A stretch of 64,000 bases of DNA from positions 432,813 to 496,812 of the forward strand of contig NZ_JACHCZ010000003.1 of the NCBI RefSeq assembly GCF_014207255.1, given 5' to 3'. The position numbers and the translations under genes are program-made. This document shows positions 34,802 through 42,300 of this stretch, piece after piece; within the stretch, counting starts at the first letter, position 1; each line of letters starts with the position of its first letter. The notes beneath the pieces were generated by a model. It did not search any database, was not told the DNA's origin, and worked only from the letters and a program-made list of their open reading frames with translations. This DNA comes from Pseudomonas sp. JAI120 (lineage in GTDB: Bacteria; Pseudomonadota; Gammaproteobacteria; Pseudomonadales; Pseudomonadaceae).

Positions 34802-34891
34802 TGTGGGAGGGGGCTTGCTCCCGATTGCGGTGGATCATTGAGCACTGTTAGTGCCTGACACACTGCTATCGGGGGCAAGCCCCCTCCCACA
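34802..34891. repeat. REPIN (paired inverted REP elements)
   Basis: Arms at 34802-34825 and 34868-34891 are inverted with one mismatch (the left has TCCCGAT, the right the CCCCGAT variant), enclosing a 42-bp interior beginning TGCGGTG. It lies between two co-directional minus-strand genes, the aldehyde dehydrogenase and the MFS gene. Confidence 0.9.
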
Positions 34892-34908
34892 TTTGCCTGC
34901 GGTGTTGC

Positions 34909-36402
34909 TTACAGCTTGATCCAGGTCGCCTTCAGCTCGGTGTACTTGTCGAACGCATGCAGCGACTTGTCGCGACCATTACCCGACTGCTTGAAGCCGC
35001 CAAACGGTGCGGTCATGTCGCCGCCATCGTATTGGTTGACCCACACGCTACCGGCGCGCAGGGCCTTGGCGGTGAGGTGCGCCTTGGAAATGTCCGATGT
35101 CCACACCGCAGCGGCGAGGCCGTATTGGGTGTCGTTGGCGATCTTGATCGCTTCTTCGGCACCGTCAAAGGTGATCACCGACAGCACCGGGCCGAAGATC
35201 TCTTCCTGGGCGATTCTCATGGCGTTGGTCACACCGTCGAAAATCGTCGGCTCGACGTAGGTGCCGCCCGTCTCTTCCAGGATGCGCTTGCCACCCGCCA
35301 CCAACTTGGCGCCGTCGGCGTGACCCGCTTCGATATACGAGAGCACGGTGTTCATCTGCTGGGTGTCCACCAGCGCACCAACGGTGGTCGCCGGATCCAG
35401 CGGGTTGCCGGGTTTCCAGCCCTTGAGGGCCTCAATCACCAGCGGCAGGAAGGTGTCCTTGATCGAACGCTCCACCAGCAGGCGCGAGCCGGCCGTGCAG
35501 ACTTCGCCCTGGTTGAAGGCGATGGCGCTGGCAGCGGATTTGGCGGCAGCCTGCAGGTTCGGAGCATCGGCGAACACGATGTTTGGGCTCTTGCCGCCGG
35601 CTTCCAGCCAGACGCGCTTCATGTTCGATTCGCCGGAGCGGATCAACAGTTGCTTGGCGATCTTGGTCGAACCGGTGAACACCAGGGTGTCGACGTCCAT
35701 GTGCAACGCCAGCGCATTGCCGACGGTGTGGCCGTAGCCCGGCAGCACGTTGAACACGCCTTTCGGAATACCGGCTTCAACGGCCAGGGCCGCGATGCGG
35801 ATGGCGGTGAGTGGGGATTTTTCGGACGGTTTGAGGATCACCGAGTTACCGGTGGACAGCGCCGGGCCGAGCTTCCAGCAGGCCATCATCAGCGGGAAGT
35901 TCCACGGCACGATGGCCCCCACAACGCCGACCGGCTCGCGGGTCACCAGACCCAACTGATCATGCGGGGTGGCAGCGACTTCGTCGTAGATCTTGTCGAT
36001 TGCCTCACCGCTCCAGCTCAGGGCATTTGCCGCGCCGGGTACGTCAATGTTCAGGGAATCGCTGATCGGCTTGCCCATGTCCAGGGTTTCTAGCAGCGCC
36101 AGCTCTTCGGCATTGGCCTTGAGCAGCGCGGCGAAACGGATCATGGTGGCTTTGCGTTTGGCCGGCGCCAGGCGCGACCACACACCGGAATTGAAGGTGG
36201 CGCGGGCGTTTTCTACGGCGCGCTGGGCATCGGCGGCGTCACAACTGGCCACGCTGGCCAGCAGGCGACCATCGACCGGGCTGATGCATTCGAAGGTGTC
36301 ACCGGAAACAGCAGCGGTGTATTCGCCATTGATGTAGGCGCGGCCTTCGATTTTCAGATCCTTGGCACGTTGTTCCCAGTCGGCACGGGTCAGGGTGGTC
36401 AT
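34909..36402 (-). CDS. pauC: Aldehyde dehydrogenase, 4-guanidinobutyraldehyde/gamma-Glu-aminobutyraldehyde type (KauB/PauC)
   Basis: A 497-residue NAD(P)-dependent aldehyde dehydrogenase. The catalytic Cys is in NQGEVCTAGSRLLVE, the general base Glu in WLEAGGKSPNIV, and the cofactor site GSTKIAKQL is present. It is most like the Pseudomonas KauB/PauC (PuuC) enzymes that oxidise 4-guanidinobutyraldehyde, 3-aminopropionaldehyde and gamma-glutamyl-aminobutyraldehyde in arginine and polyamine breakdown. AGAGGAGGAC gives a strong ribosome site. The divergent gene is a cupin, and the shared upstream region holds a 20-bp palindrome that resembles a PuuR box. Confidence 0.88.
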   Translation of the reverse strand: MTTLTRADWEQRAKDLKIEGRAYINGEYTAAVSGDTFECISPVDGRLLASVASCDAADAQRAVENARATFNSGVWSRLAPAKRKATMIRFAALLKANAEELALLETLDMGKPISDSLNIDVPGAANALSWSGEAIDKIYDEVAATPHDQLGLVTREPVGVVGAIVPWNFPLMMACWKLGPALSTGNSVILKPSEKSPLTAIRIAALAVEAGIPKGVFNVLPGYGHTVGNALALHMDVDTLVFTGSTKIAKQLLIRSGESNMKRVWLEAGGKSPNIVFADAPNLQAAAKSAASAIAFNQGEVCTAGSRLLVERSIKDTFLPLVIEALKGWKPGNPLDPATTVGALVDTQQMNTVLSYIEAGHADGAKLVAGGKRILEETGGTYVEPTIFDGVTNAMRIAQEEIFGPVLSVITFDGAEEAIKIANDTQYGLAAAVWTSDISKAHLTAKALRAGSVWVNQYDGGDMTAPFGGFKQSGNGRDKSLHAFDKYTELKATWIKL

Positions 36403-36570
36403 GCGAGTGTCCTCCTCTTATTGAATATAAGGGCCAGGCGATGTCCCCCGGCAGCCTCAAAGAATGCTTGCCCGCCAGCCAGCTGTTCGGCTCAAAGGCA
36501 GCTGCCACCCTAAACCAGCGGCCGGGGATGTTTCAATATATTTGACATAACGCCGGTAAACGCCCTTGCG

Positions 36571-36590
36571 ATGTTCATTTTAATAAACAT
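36571..36590. promoter_or_regulatory. Candidate PauR/PuuR-type operator between pauC and a cupin gene
   Basis: A 20-bp imperfect palindrome (ATGTT at 36571-36575, AACAT at 36586-36590; 8 of 10 base pairs symmetrical). On the minus strand it contains AATGAACA, the 3' end of the E. coli PuuR box AAAATATAATGAACA. It lies 42 bases before the cupin start, overlapping a plausible promoter. Confidence 0.5.
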
Positions 36591-36632
36591 AGACTTTGGG
36601 CTCTCCAACCCCAGGCCAGACGGGACACGCAC

Positions 36633-36995
36633 ATGAGCATCCAGGACATCGTCGACTTCAGCCAAGCCAACACCGCCCCAGACCGCTACCGCCCTGCCGC
36701 CGAAAAAATCCTCAAGGGCGATCCCGAACAAACGGTGTACAACCATTACAACAGCCCGTGCGGCCAGATGAACGCCGGGGTCTGGGAAGGTGAAGTTGGG
36801 CAATGGAAGGTCAACTATACCGAGCATGAGTATTGCGAGATCGTGCAGGGCGTCTCTGTATTGCGCGACACCGAGGGCAATGCGAAGACCTTGCGTGCTG
36901 GCGACCGTTTTGTAATCCCCGCCAGCTTCAGCGGCACCTGGGAAGTGCTGGAGCCGTGCCGTAAGATCTACGTGGTGTTCGAGCAGAAAGCCTGA
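36633..36995 (+). CDS. Cupin domain protein (DUF861/EutQ-like)
   Basis: A 120-residue single-domain cupin. The core WEGEVGQWKVNYTEHEYCEIVQGVSVLRD followed by LRAGDRFVIPASFSGTWEVLE matches the DUF861 group, which includes small proteins of amine and ureide metabolism. The biochemical role is unknown. It is divergent from pauC with a shared, palindrome-bearing promoter region, so it may be co-regulated with polyamine catabolism. A bidirectional terminator follows. Confidence 0.85.
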   Translation: MSIQDIVDFSQANTAPDRYRPAAEKILKGDPEQTVYNHYNSPCGQMNAGVWEGEVGQWKVNYTEHEYCEIVQGVSVLRDTEGNAKTLRAGDRFVIPASFSGTWEVLEPCRKIYVVFEQKA

Positions 36996-37011
36996 TCAGT
37001 AAATCCGACGC

Positions 37012-37046
37012 AAAAAAAAGCCCGTATCGTGAGATACGGGCTTTTT
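37012..37046. terminator. Bidirectional terminator between the cupin gene and rpmG
   Basis: GCCCGTATC (37020-37028) and GATACGGGC (37033-37041) form a perfect 9-bp stem with a GTGA loop, flanked by A8 and T5. It ends the cupin gene on + and rpmB-rpmG on -. Confidence 0.92.
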
Positions 37047-37064
37047 CACAAGGAGGAAAATCAA

Positions 37065-37220
37065 TTACTTGATTTTGCCTTCTTTGTAGATCACGTGCTT
37101 GCGAACGCGCGGGTCGAACATTTTCTTTTCGAGCTTGTCCGGGGTAGTACGCTTGTTCTTGTCGGTAGTGTAGAAGTGACCAGTACCGGCGCTAGAGATC
37201 ATTCGAATCAATTCACGCAT
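37065..37220 (-). CDS. rpmG: 50S ribosomal protein L33
   Basis: A 51-residue ribosomal protein that begins MRELIRMISSAGTGHFYTT and ends with KHVIYKEGKIK, characteristic of L33. It lacks the CxxC pairs of the zinc-binding form, as usual for this Pseudomonas housekeeping copy. It binds 23S rRNA near the E site. It follows rpmB by 11 bases in the conserved rpmB-rpmG operon and is preceded by AAGGAG. Confidence 0.97.
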   Translation of the reverse strand: MRELIRMISSAGTGHFYTTDKNKRTTPDKLEKKMFDPRVRKHVIYKEGKIK

Positions 37221-37231
37221 GATAGAGCTCC

Positions 37232-37465
37232 TTAGATCTTGCCAGCGGCGCGGATTTCGGCCAGCACGACAGTGATGCCACGCTTGTCGATAATACGCAT
37301 GCCTTTGGCAGATACACGCAGGCGAACAAAACGTTTCTCTTCTTCAACCCAGAAGCGGTGATGCTGCAGGTTCGGCAGGAAACGACGACGGGTTTTGTTA
37401 TTTGCGTGGGAAATGTTATTCCCAGTCACCGGACCCTTACCGGTAACTTGACAGACTCTCGACAT
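37232..37465 (-). CDS. rpmB: 50S ribosomal protein L28
   Basis: A 77-residue L28 protein (SRVCQVTGKGPVTGNNISHANNKTRRRFLPNL). First gene of rpmB-rpmG. The ribosome site GAGG lies just upstream. A predicted leader of about 140 bases contains two overlapping, mutually exclusive hairpins (37486-37509), which could allow translational feedback by L28 or another ribosomal protein; such feedback is known for several ribosomal operons but, to my knowledge, not for this one. Confidence 0.97.
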   Translation of the reverse strand: MSRVCQVTGKGPVTGNNISHANNKTRRRFLPNLQHHRFWVEEEKRFVRLRVSAKGMRIIDKRGITVVLAEIRAAGKI

Positions 37466-37485
37466 GCCTCAGCCCTCTAAAACCA

Positions 37486-37509
37486 CATGCCCAACCCGGC
37501 ATGGGTTGG
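37486..37509 (-). promoter_or_regulatory. Two mutually exclusive hairpins in the rpmB leader
   Basis: Read as mRNA (minus strand), CCAACCC-AUGCC-GGGUUGG (37509-37491) gives a 7-bp stem, and CAUGCC-GGGUUG-GGCAUG (37503-37486) gives a 6-bp stem sharing the same bases. They cannot form together. The second ends 20 bases before the rpmB start. Confidence 0.45.
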
Positions 37510-37613
37510 CCGCTTAATCTCTCAGTCATTTGGCGCCAGGCGCCGCGTTTCTTTAGGGTCTTACCGGCTACACCTACAAGCGAAGGAACCGGGCCCCTAG
37601 AAAAGAGCGCTGC

Positions 37614-37642
37614 TTTATACCAGAAAGACCCATGTGCAACAA
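37614..37642 (-). promoter_or_regulatory. Predicted sigma-70 promoter of rpmB-rpmG
   Basis: On the minus strand TTGTTG (37642-37637) and TATAAA (37619-37614) are separated by 17 bp. Transcription would begin near 37607, giving a leader of about 140 bases. Pattern match only. Confidence 0.4.
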
Positions 37643-37923
37643 CAGCCCGTGTATTTTTACCGGCGTAAATCTCGGCGACAGACGTCCGAACCGTTGCCAG
37701 GAGGGGCCGCTGTAACAGCCGACCGCTCGTCGCACAGATTGATTTACAGCGCTCGCGCACGCAGTTAAGCGCACGGCGAAACGCGCTGAGGCGCCATCAA
37801 AACAGCATTTAGGGCAAAAGCACAGGCAAAAATGGGCTAGTCATTTATCAATCAGACCACTACGGTAGGACTTTTCCAGACTGCACTCGCAGATGGGCCT
37901 TCGATCTGCAAAGGAAACCGAAC

Positions 37924-39516
37924 ATGCGCCTCGCTGCCCTACCGCTATTGCTAGCCCCTCTATTTATCGCGCCGCTGGCCTCTGCCGCCAGCAACTTGAG
38001 CGTCTGCACCGAGGCCAGCCCCGAAGGGTTCGATGTGGTGCAATACAACTCGCTGACCACCACCAACGCCTCGGCAGACGTGCTGATGAACCGCCTGGTG
38101 GACTACGACGCGGCCAGCGGCAAACTGGTGCCAAGCCTGGCGGACAGTTGGGACGTCTCGCCGGATGGCCTGACCTATACCTTCAAACTGCACCCGGACG
38201 TGAAATTCCATCGCACCGAGTATTTCACCCCAAGCCGCACCCTGACCGCCGAAGACGTGCGCTTCAGCTTTGAACGCATGCTCGACCCGGCCAACCCTTG
38301 GCACAAGATCGCTCAGAGCGGCTTCCCCCACGCCCAGTCCCTGCAATTGCCAATACTGGTCAAGAAGATCGATGCCCTCGACCCGCTGACCGTGCGCTTT
38401 ACCCTCGATCACGCCGACTCCACCTTCCTTGCGGCCCTGAGCATGGGCTTCGCCTCGATCTACCCGGCGGAATACGCCGACAAACTGCTCAAGGCCGGCA
38501 CGCCGGAGAAGCTCAACAGCCAGCCGATCGGCACCGGGCCGTTCATCTTCAGCCGTTTCCAGAAAGATGCCGTGGTGCGCTACAAGGCCAACCCGGACTA
38601 CTTCGCCGGCAAACCGGCTGTGGATAACTTGATCTTCGCCATTACCCCGGACGCGAACGTGCGCCTGCAGAAACTGCACCGCAACGAATGCCAGATCGCC
38701 CTGTCGCCCAAGCCCCTGGATGTGGGCGAGGCTGAAAAGGACCCCGCACTCAAGGTAGAAAAAACCGCAGCATTCATGACCGCATTCGTGGCCATCAACA
38801 GCCAGCACCCTCCACTGGACAAGCCCGAGGTGCGCCAGGCCATTAACCTCGCCTTCGACAAGGGCAGCTACCTCAAGGCCGTGTTCGAAGGCACCGCCGA
38901 AGCGGCCAACGGCCCTTACCCGCCCAATACCTGGAGCTACGCCAAGGACTTGCCGGGTTATCCACAGGACCTCGCCAAGGCCAAGGCCTTGCTGGACCGC
39001 GCCGGCCTCAAGGACGGCTTCAAGACCACCCTCTGGACGCGCCCCACCGGCAGTCTGCTGAACCCTAACCCGAACCTCGGCGCACAACTGCTGCAGGCGG
39101 ACCTGGCCAAGATTGGCATCCAGGCCGAGATCCGCGTGATCGAATGGGGCGAGCTGATTCGCCGGGCGAAAGCGGGTGAACACGACCTGCTGTTCATGGG
39201 CTGGGCCGGCGACAACGGCGACCCGGATAACTTCCTGACCCCGCAGTTTTCCTGTGCGGCGGTTAAATCCGGCACCAACTTCGCCCGCTACTGTGATCCG
39301 GCGCTGGACAAGCTGATCAGCGCCGGCAAGACCACCAGCGAACAAGGCGTACGCAGCAAGCTGTATCAGCAGGCCCAGGCGCAGATCCAACAGCAGGCGC
39401 TGTGGTTGCCGCTGGCGCACCCGACGGCGTTCGCCCTGGCGCGCAAGAACGTCGAGGGCTATCAGGTGAGCCCGTTCGGGCGCCAGGACTTCTCGAAGGT
39501 CAGCGTCAAGCCCTGA
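37924..39516 (+). CDS. ABC transporter substrate-binding protein, peptide/nickel family (DppA-like)
   Basis: A 530-residue periplasmic binding protein (SBP_bac_5 family). A signal peptide (about 1-21, ending ASA) is followed by SVCTEASPEGFDVVQYNSLTTT and VDALDP-type motifs of dipeptide-binding proteins, including GTGPFIFSRFQKD and AFDKGSYLKAVF. It is likely to bind di- or oligopeptides. No permease or ATPase genes adjoin it, so it is an orphan that may share a Dpp transporter encoded elsewhere. AAAGGA lies about 10 bases before the ATG. Confidence 0.9.
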   Translation: MRLAALPLLLAPLFIAPLASAASNLSVCTEASPEGFDVVQYNSLTTTNASADVLMNRLVDYDAASGKLVPSLADSWDVSPDGLTYTFKLHPDVKFHRTEYFTPSRTLTAEDVRFSFERMLDPANPWHKIAQSGFPHAQSLQLPILVKKIDALDPLTVRFTLDHADSTFLAALSMGFASIYPAEYADKLLKAGTPEKLNSQPIGTGPFIFSRFQKDAVVRYKANPDYFAGKPAVDNLIFAITPDANVRLQKLHRNECQIALSPKPLDVGEAEKDPALKVEKTAAFMTAFVAINSQHPPLDKPEVRQAINLAFDKGSYLKAVFEGTAEAANGPYPPNTWSYAKDLPGYPQDLAKAKALLDRAGLKDGFKTTLWTRPTGSLLNPNPNLGAQLLQADLAKIGIQAEIRVIEWGELIRRAKAGEHDLLFMGWAGDNGDPDNFLTPQFSCAAVKSGTNFARYCDPALDKLISAGKTTSEQGVRSKLYQQAQAQIQQQALWLPLAHPTAFALARKNVEGYQVSPFGRQDFSKVSVKP

Positions 39517-39524
39517 GAACCAGT

Positions 39525-39544
39525 CCCGCCCCCCAGGGGGCGGG
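39525..39544. terminator. GC-rich hairpin between the binding-protein gene and radC
   Basis: CCCGCCCC and GGGGCGGG form a strong stem around 39525-39544. It lacks a clear T-run on either side, so termination is probable rather than certain. It lies between convergent genes. Confidence 0.5.
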
Positions 39545-39545
39545 C

Positions 39546-40220
39546 TTACATCCAGCCATACTCCGCCATCGACAACGGATCACCGTCCCCCACGATGATG
39601 TGATCCAGTACCCGCACATCCACCACTTCCAGGGCCTTTTGCAGCAGCTTGGTCAATTTTCGATCAGCCGCGCTGGGCTCCGCGATCCCTGAAGGATGGT
39701 TGTGACACAAAATCAACGCCGCTGCGTTATAGGCCAGGGCGCGCTTGACCACTTGCCGGGGGTAGACCACGGCTGTGTCGATGGTCCCTTCGGACAACGC
39801 CTCGAACCCCAGCACACGGTGCTTTGAATCAAGAAACAGACAGCCGAAGATCTCGTGAGGCTCATGACGCAACAACGCCTTGAGGTAGTCGCGCACCGCC
39901 ACCGGGTTTTCCAGCACCGAATCGCTGCGCAGGCGTTCGGCCAGATGGCGCCTGGACATTTCCAGCACCGCCTGCAACTGCGCGAACTTCGCCGGCCCCA
40001 AGCCCAATTGCTGGCTGAAAAGCGCTTGGCTGGCTTCCAGCAGCGGGCGCAAACCGCCAAATTGCGCCAGCAGATGGCGCGCCAGGTCCACCGCGCTCCT
40101 GCCGGTTACCCCGGTGCGTAGGAAGATCGCCAGCAATTCAGCATCGGACAGACTCGCCGCGCCCCACTCCAAAAGCTTCTCTCGCGGCCGCTCTGCCGCC
40201 GGCCAATCACGAATACTCAT
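39546..40220 (-). CDS. radC: RadC family JAB-domain protein
   Basis: A 224-residue RadC/DUF2466 protein. An N-terminal helix-hairpin-helix region (about 30-80, RTGVTGRSAVDLARHLLAQFGGLRPLL) precedes a JAB/MPN metalloprotease-like domain with the zinc signature HNHPSGIAEPSAAD. Despite the name, a role in recombination repair was withdrawn for E. coli RadC; the family may have protease or DNA functions. It is divergent from coaBC with a 143-base gap. Confidence 0.93.
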   Translation of the reverse strand: MSIRDWPAAERPREKLLEWGAASLSDAELLAIFLRTGVTGRSAVDLARHLLAQFGGLRPLLEASQALFSQQLGLGPAKFAQLQAVLEMSRRHLAERLRSDSVLENPVAVRDYLKALLRHEPHEIFGCLFLDSKHRVLGFEALSEGTIDTAVVYPRQVVKRALAYNAAALILCHNHPSGIAEPSAADRKLTKLLQKALEVVDVRVLDHIIVGDGDPLSMAEYGWM

Positions 40221-40363
40221 CCCACCTCCCTGTGCATGTGCGCCGCTGTTGCGGGGCGGACGCTGTGTTATCGTAGGCCCTCTTTTTTGCGTGCGATTTC
40301 ACCTGGGGAGGGGGCATCGCAGGCGTCACTGAACTGGCTTCACTGAACTGGAAAGGCAAACCA

Positions 40364-41572
40364 ATGCAGCGTCTGTATCGGAAACGCATCGTTCTCGGCG
40401 TCGGCGGCGGCATTGCCGCCTACAAGAGCGCAGAGCTGGTCCGCAGGCTTCTCGACCAGGGCGCCGAAGTGCGCGTGGTCATGACCCGCGGCGGCAGTGA
40501 GTTCATCACCCCGCTGACCATGCAGGCCTTGTCCGGACACCCGGTTCACCTGGACCTGCTGGACCCGGCAGCCGAAGCCGCCATGGGCCATATCGAACTG
40601 GCCAAGTGGGCCGACCTGGTGCTGATCGCTCCTGCCACCGCCGACCTGATCGCGCGCCTGGCGCAGGGCATTGCCGATGACCTGCTGACCACCTTGGTAC
40701 TGGCCACCGACGCCACCGTCGCCATCGCCCCGGCCATGAACCAGGCCATGTGGCGTGACCCTGCGACCCAGGCCAACACCCAACTCCTGCAAAGCCGTGG
40801 CCTCAAGGTGTTCGGCCCGGCCTCCGGCAGCCAGGCCTGCGGTGACGTCGGCATGGGCCGCATGCTCGAAGCCACCGACCTGGCACTGTGCGCCGCCGAG
40901 TGCTTCCAGCACCTGGCCCTGACCGGCAGGCACGTGCTGATTACGGCAGGCCCGACCCAGGAAAACATCGACCCGGTGCGCTACATCACCAACCATAGTT
41001 CAGGAAAAATGGGCTTTGCCTTGGCCGAAGCAGCGGTCGAGGCAGGCGCACGCGTGACCCTGATCACCGGTCCGGTGCACTTGCCGACCCCCGATCGCGT
41101 CACGCGAATCGACGTAGTCAGCGCTCGGGACATGCTGGCCGCCTGTGAGGCCGCCATCCCCTGTGACCTGTTTATCGCTTCGGCAGCGGTTGCAGACTAC
41201 CGCCCGGAAGTCGTCGCCCCGCAAAAGCTCAAGAAAGACCCCACAAGCGGTGACGGCCTGCTCCTGCAAATGGTGCGCAACCCGGATATCCTGGCCACCA
41301 TCGCCACGCGTCCGGACCGCCCGTTCAGTGTCGGCTTTGCCGCCGAGACCGAGCACCTGCTGGACTACGCCGCACGCAAACTGAAAGACAAAAACCTCGA
41401 CCTGATCGTTGCCAATGATGTCGCCAACCCGAGCATCGGCTTCAACAGCGAGGAAAACGCCTGCAGCGTGATCGACCGCGAGCTGCACGCCACTCTTTTC
41501 GCCCAGACCAGCAAAGGCAAGATTGCCCGCCAACTGATCTCTTTTATCGCCCAACGGCTGAACCAGGTTTAA
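40364..41572 (+). CDS. coaBC: Bifunctional phosphopantothenoylcysteine decarboxylase/synthetase
   Basis: A 402-residue fusion. The N-terminal CoaC half (about 1-185) is an FMN-dependent decarboxylase with GGGIAAYKS, ADLVLIAPATADL, APAMNQAMW and the ACGDVGMGRM active-site cysteine segment. The C-terminal CoaB half (about 190-402) makes phosphopantothenoylcysteine using CTP: AGPTQENIDPVRYITNHSSGKMG and the KKDPTSGDG lysine region. Together they perform two steps of coenzyme A synthesis. dut follows 5 bases after the stop. Confidence 0.96.
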   Translation: MQRLYRKRIVLGVGGGIAAYKSAELVRRLLDQGAEVRVVMTRGGSEFITPLTMQALSGHPVHLDLLDPAAEAAMGHIELAKWADLVLIAPATADLIARLAQGIADDLLTTLVLATDATVAIAPAMNQAMWRDPATQANTQLLQSRGLKVFGPASGSQACGDVGMGRMLEATDLALCAAECFQHLALTGRHVLITAGPTQENIDPVRYITNHSSGKMGFALAEAAVEAGARVTLITGPVHLPTPDRVTRIDVVSARDMLAACEAAIPCDLFIASAAVADYRPEVVAPQKLKKDPTSGDGLLLQMVRNPDILATIATRPDRPFSVGFAAETEHLLDYAARKLKDKNLDLIVANDVANPSIGFNSEENACSVIDRELHATLFAQTSKGKIARQLISFIAQRLNQV

Positions 41573-41577
41573 TTTCC

Positions 41578-42033
41578 ATGCACGCTTTGCAAGCCAAGAT
41601 CCTCGACCCCCGCATCGGCACCGAATTCCCGCTGCCGGCCTACGCCACCCCAGGCTCCGCCGGCCTGGACCTGCGTGCGATGCTCAAGCAAGACACCGTC
41701 CTTGAACCGGGCCAGACCCTCCTGATCCCCACCGGACTGTCGATCTACGTCGGCGACCCAGGCCTGGCGGCGCTGATCCTGCCGCGCTCCGGCCTGGGCC
41801 ACAAACACGGCATCGTGCTGGGCAACCTGGTGGGCCTGATCGATTCGGACTACCAAGGCGAGTTGATGGTGTCGTGCTGGAACCGTGGCCAGACGGCGTT
41901 CAACATCGTTGTCGGCGAGCGCATTGCCCAGCTTGTACTGGTGCCGGTGGTGCAGGCGCACTTCGAACTGGTGCAGGATTTCGACGAAACCCAACGCGGC
42001 GCAGGCGGTTTTGGGCATTCCGGCAGTCACTGA
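41578..42033 (+). CDS. dut: dUTP diphosphatase
   Basis: A 151-residue trimeric dUTPase converting dUTP to dUMP, which keeps uracil out of DNA and supplies thymidylate. All five motifs are visible: AGLDLRA, PRSGLGHKHG, GNLVGLIDSDYQGEL, ERIAQLVLVP and the C-terminal RGAGGFGHSG. It is tightly linked to coaBC, as in E. coli and most Pseudomonas. Confidence 0.97.
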   Translation: MHALQAKILDPRIGTEFPLPAYATPGSAGLDLRAMLKQDTVLEPGQTLLIPTGLSIYVGDPGLAALILPRSGLGHKHGIVLGNLVGLIDSDYQGELMVSCWNRGQTAFNIVVGERIAQLVLVPVVQAHFELVQDFDETQRGAGGFGHSGSH

Positions 42034-42300
42034 CTAAGCTGAGCCTGGCCGGGCGCTTTTGTCCGGCTCGACGCCCCCCCGCAAGGCTTTTCAGGATGAA
42101 GAATGCGCGGACTTTATCAGCGAGATTTCCCCATTGAAATCAACGTATTACGCAGACAAAAAGACAGGAGCCAAGCTCCGATGGCACTTTTGCACCACGA
42201 ACTCTCTGCCGAAAACACCGTCATACCCTTCAGTTTGAGCCTGCCGGTCAGCCACATTAAGGCCAGCCTTGCCCCCCTTGAGATGGAGTTTCCCCCCGCG

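Larger units (their letters stand above)
37466..37923. other. Intergenic region with the rpmB leader and the peptide-binding-protein promoter
   Basis: About 460 bases without a convincing gene. From the rpmB side it holds two alternative hairpins (37486-37509), a GGCGCC-rich inverted repeat near 37540, and a predicted minus-strand promoter (37614-37642). The other end leads to the substrate-binding protein gene; a small inverted repeat GCAGAT/ATCTGC (37889-37909) ends just before its ribosome site. A 31-codon frame overlaps the rpmB start but has no ribosome site. Confidence 0.6.

Noticed and set aside
36415..36422. A possible Crc/Hfq target (AATAAGAG) next to the pauC ribosome site
   Set aside because: It matches only two of the three AA steps of the AAnAAnAA motif, so I did not list it as a site.
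37065..37220. Zinc-binding (C+) form of L33
   Set aside because: No cysteines are present in the L33 sequence.
37372..37555. A short upstream frame overlapping the rpmB start
   Set aside because: It has no ribosome site, is not of recognisable composition, and most of its length coincides with leader hairpins and the rpmB start in another frame.
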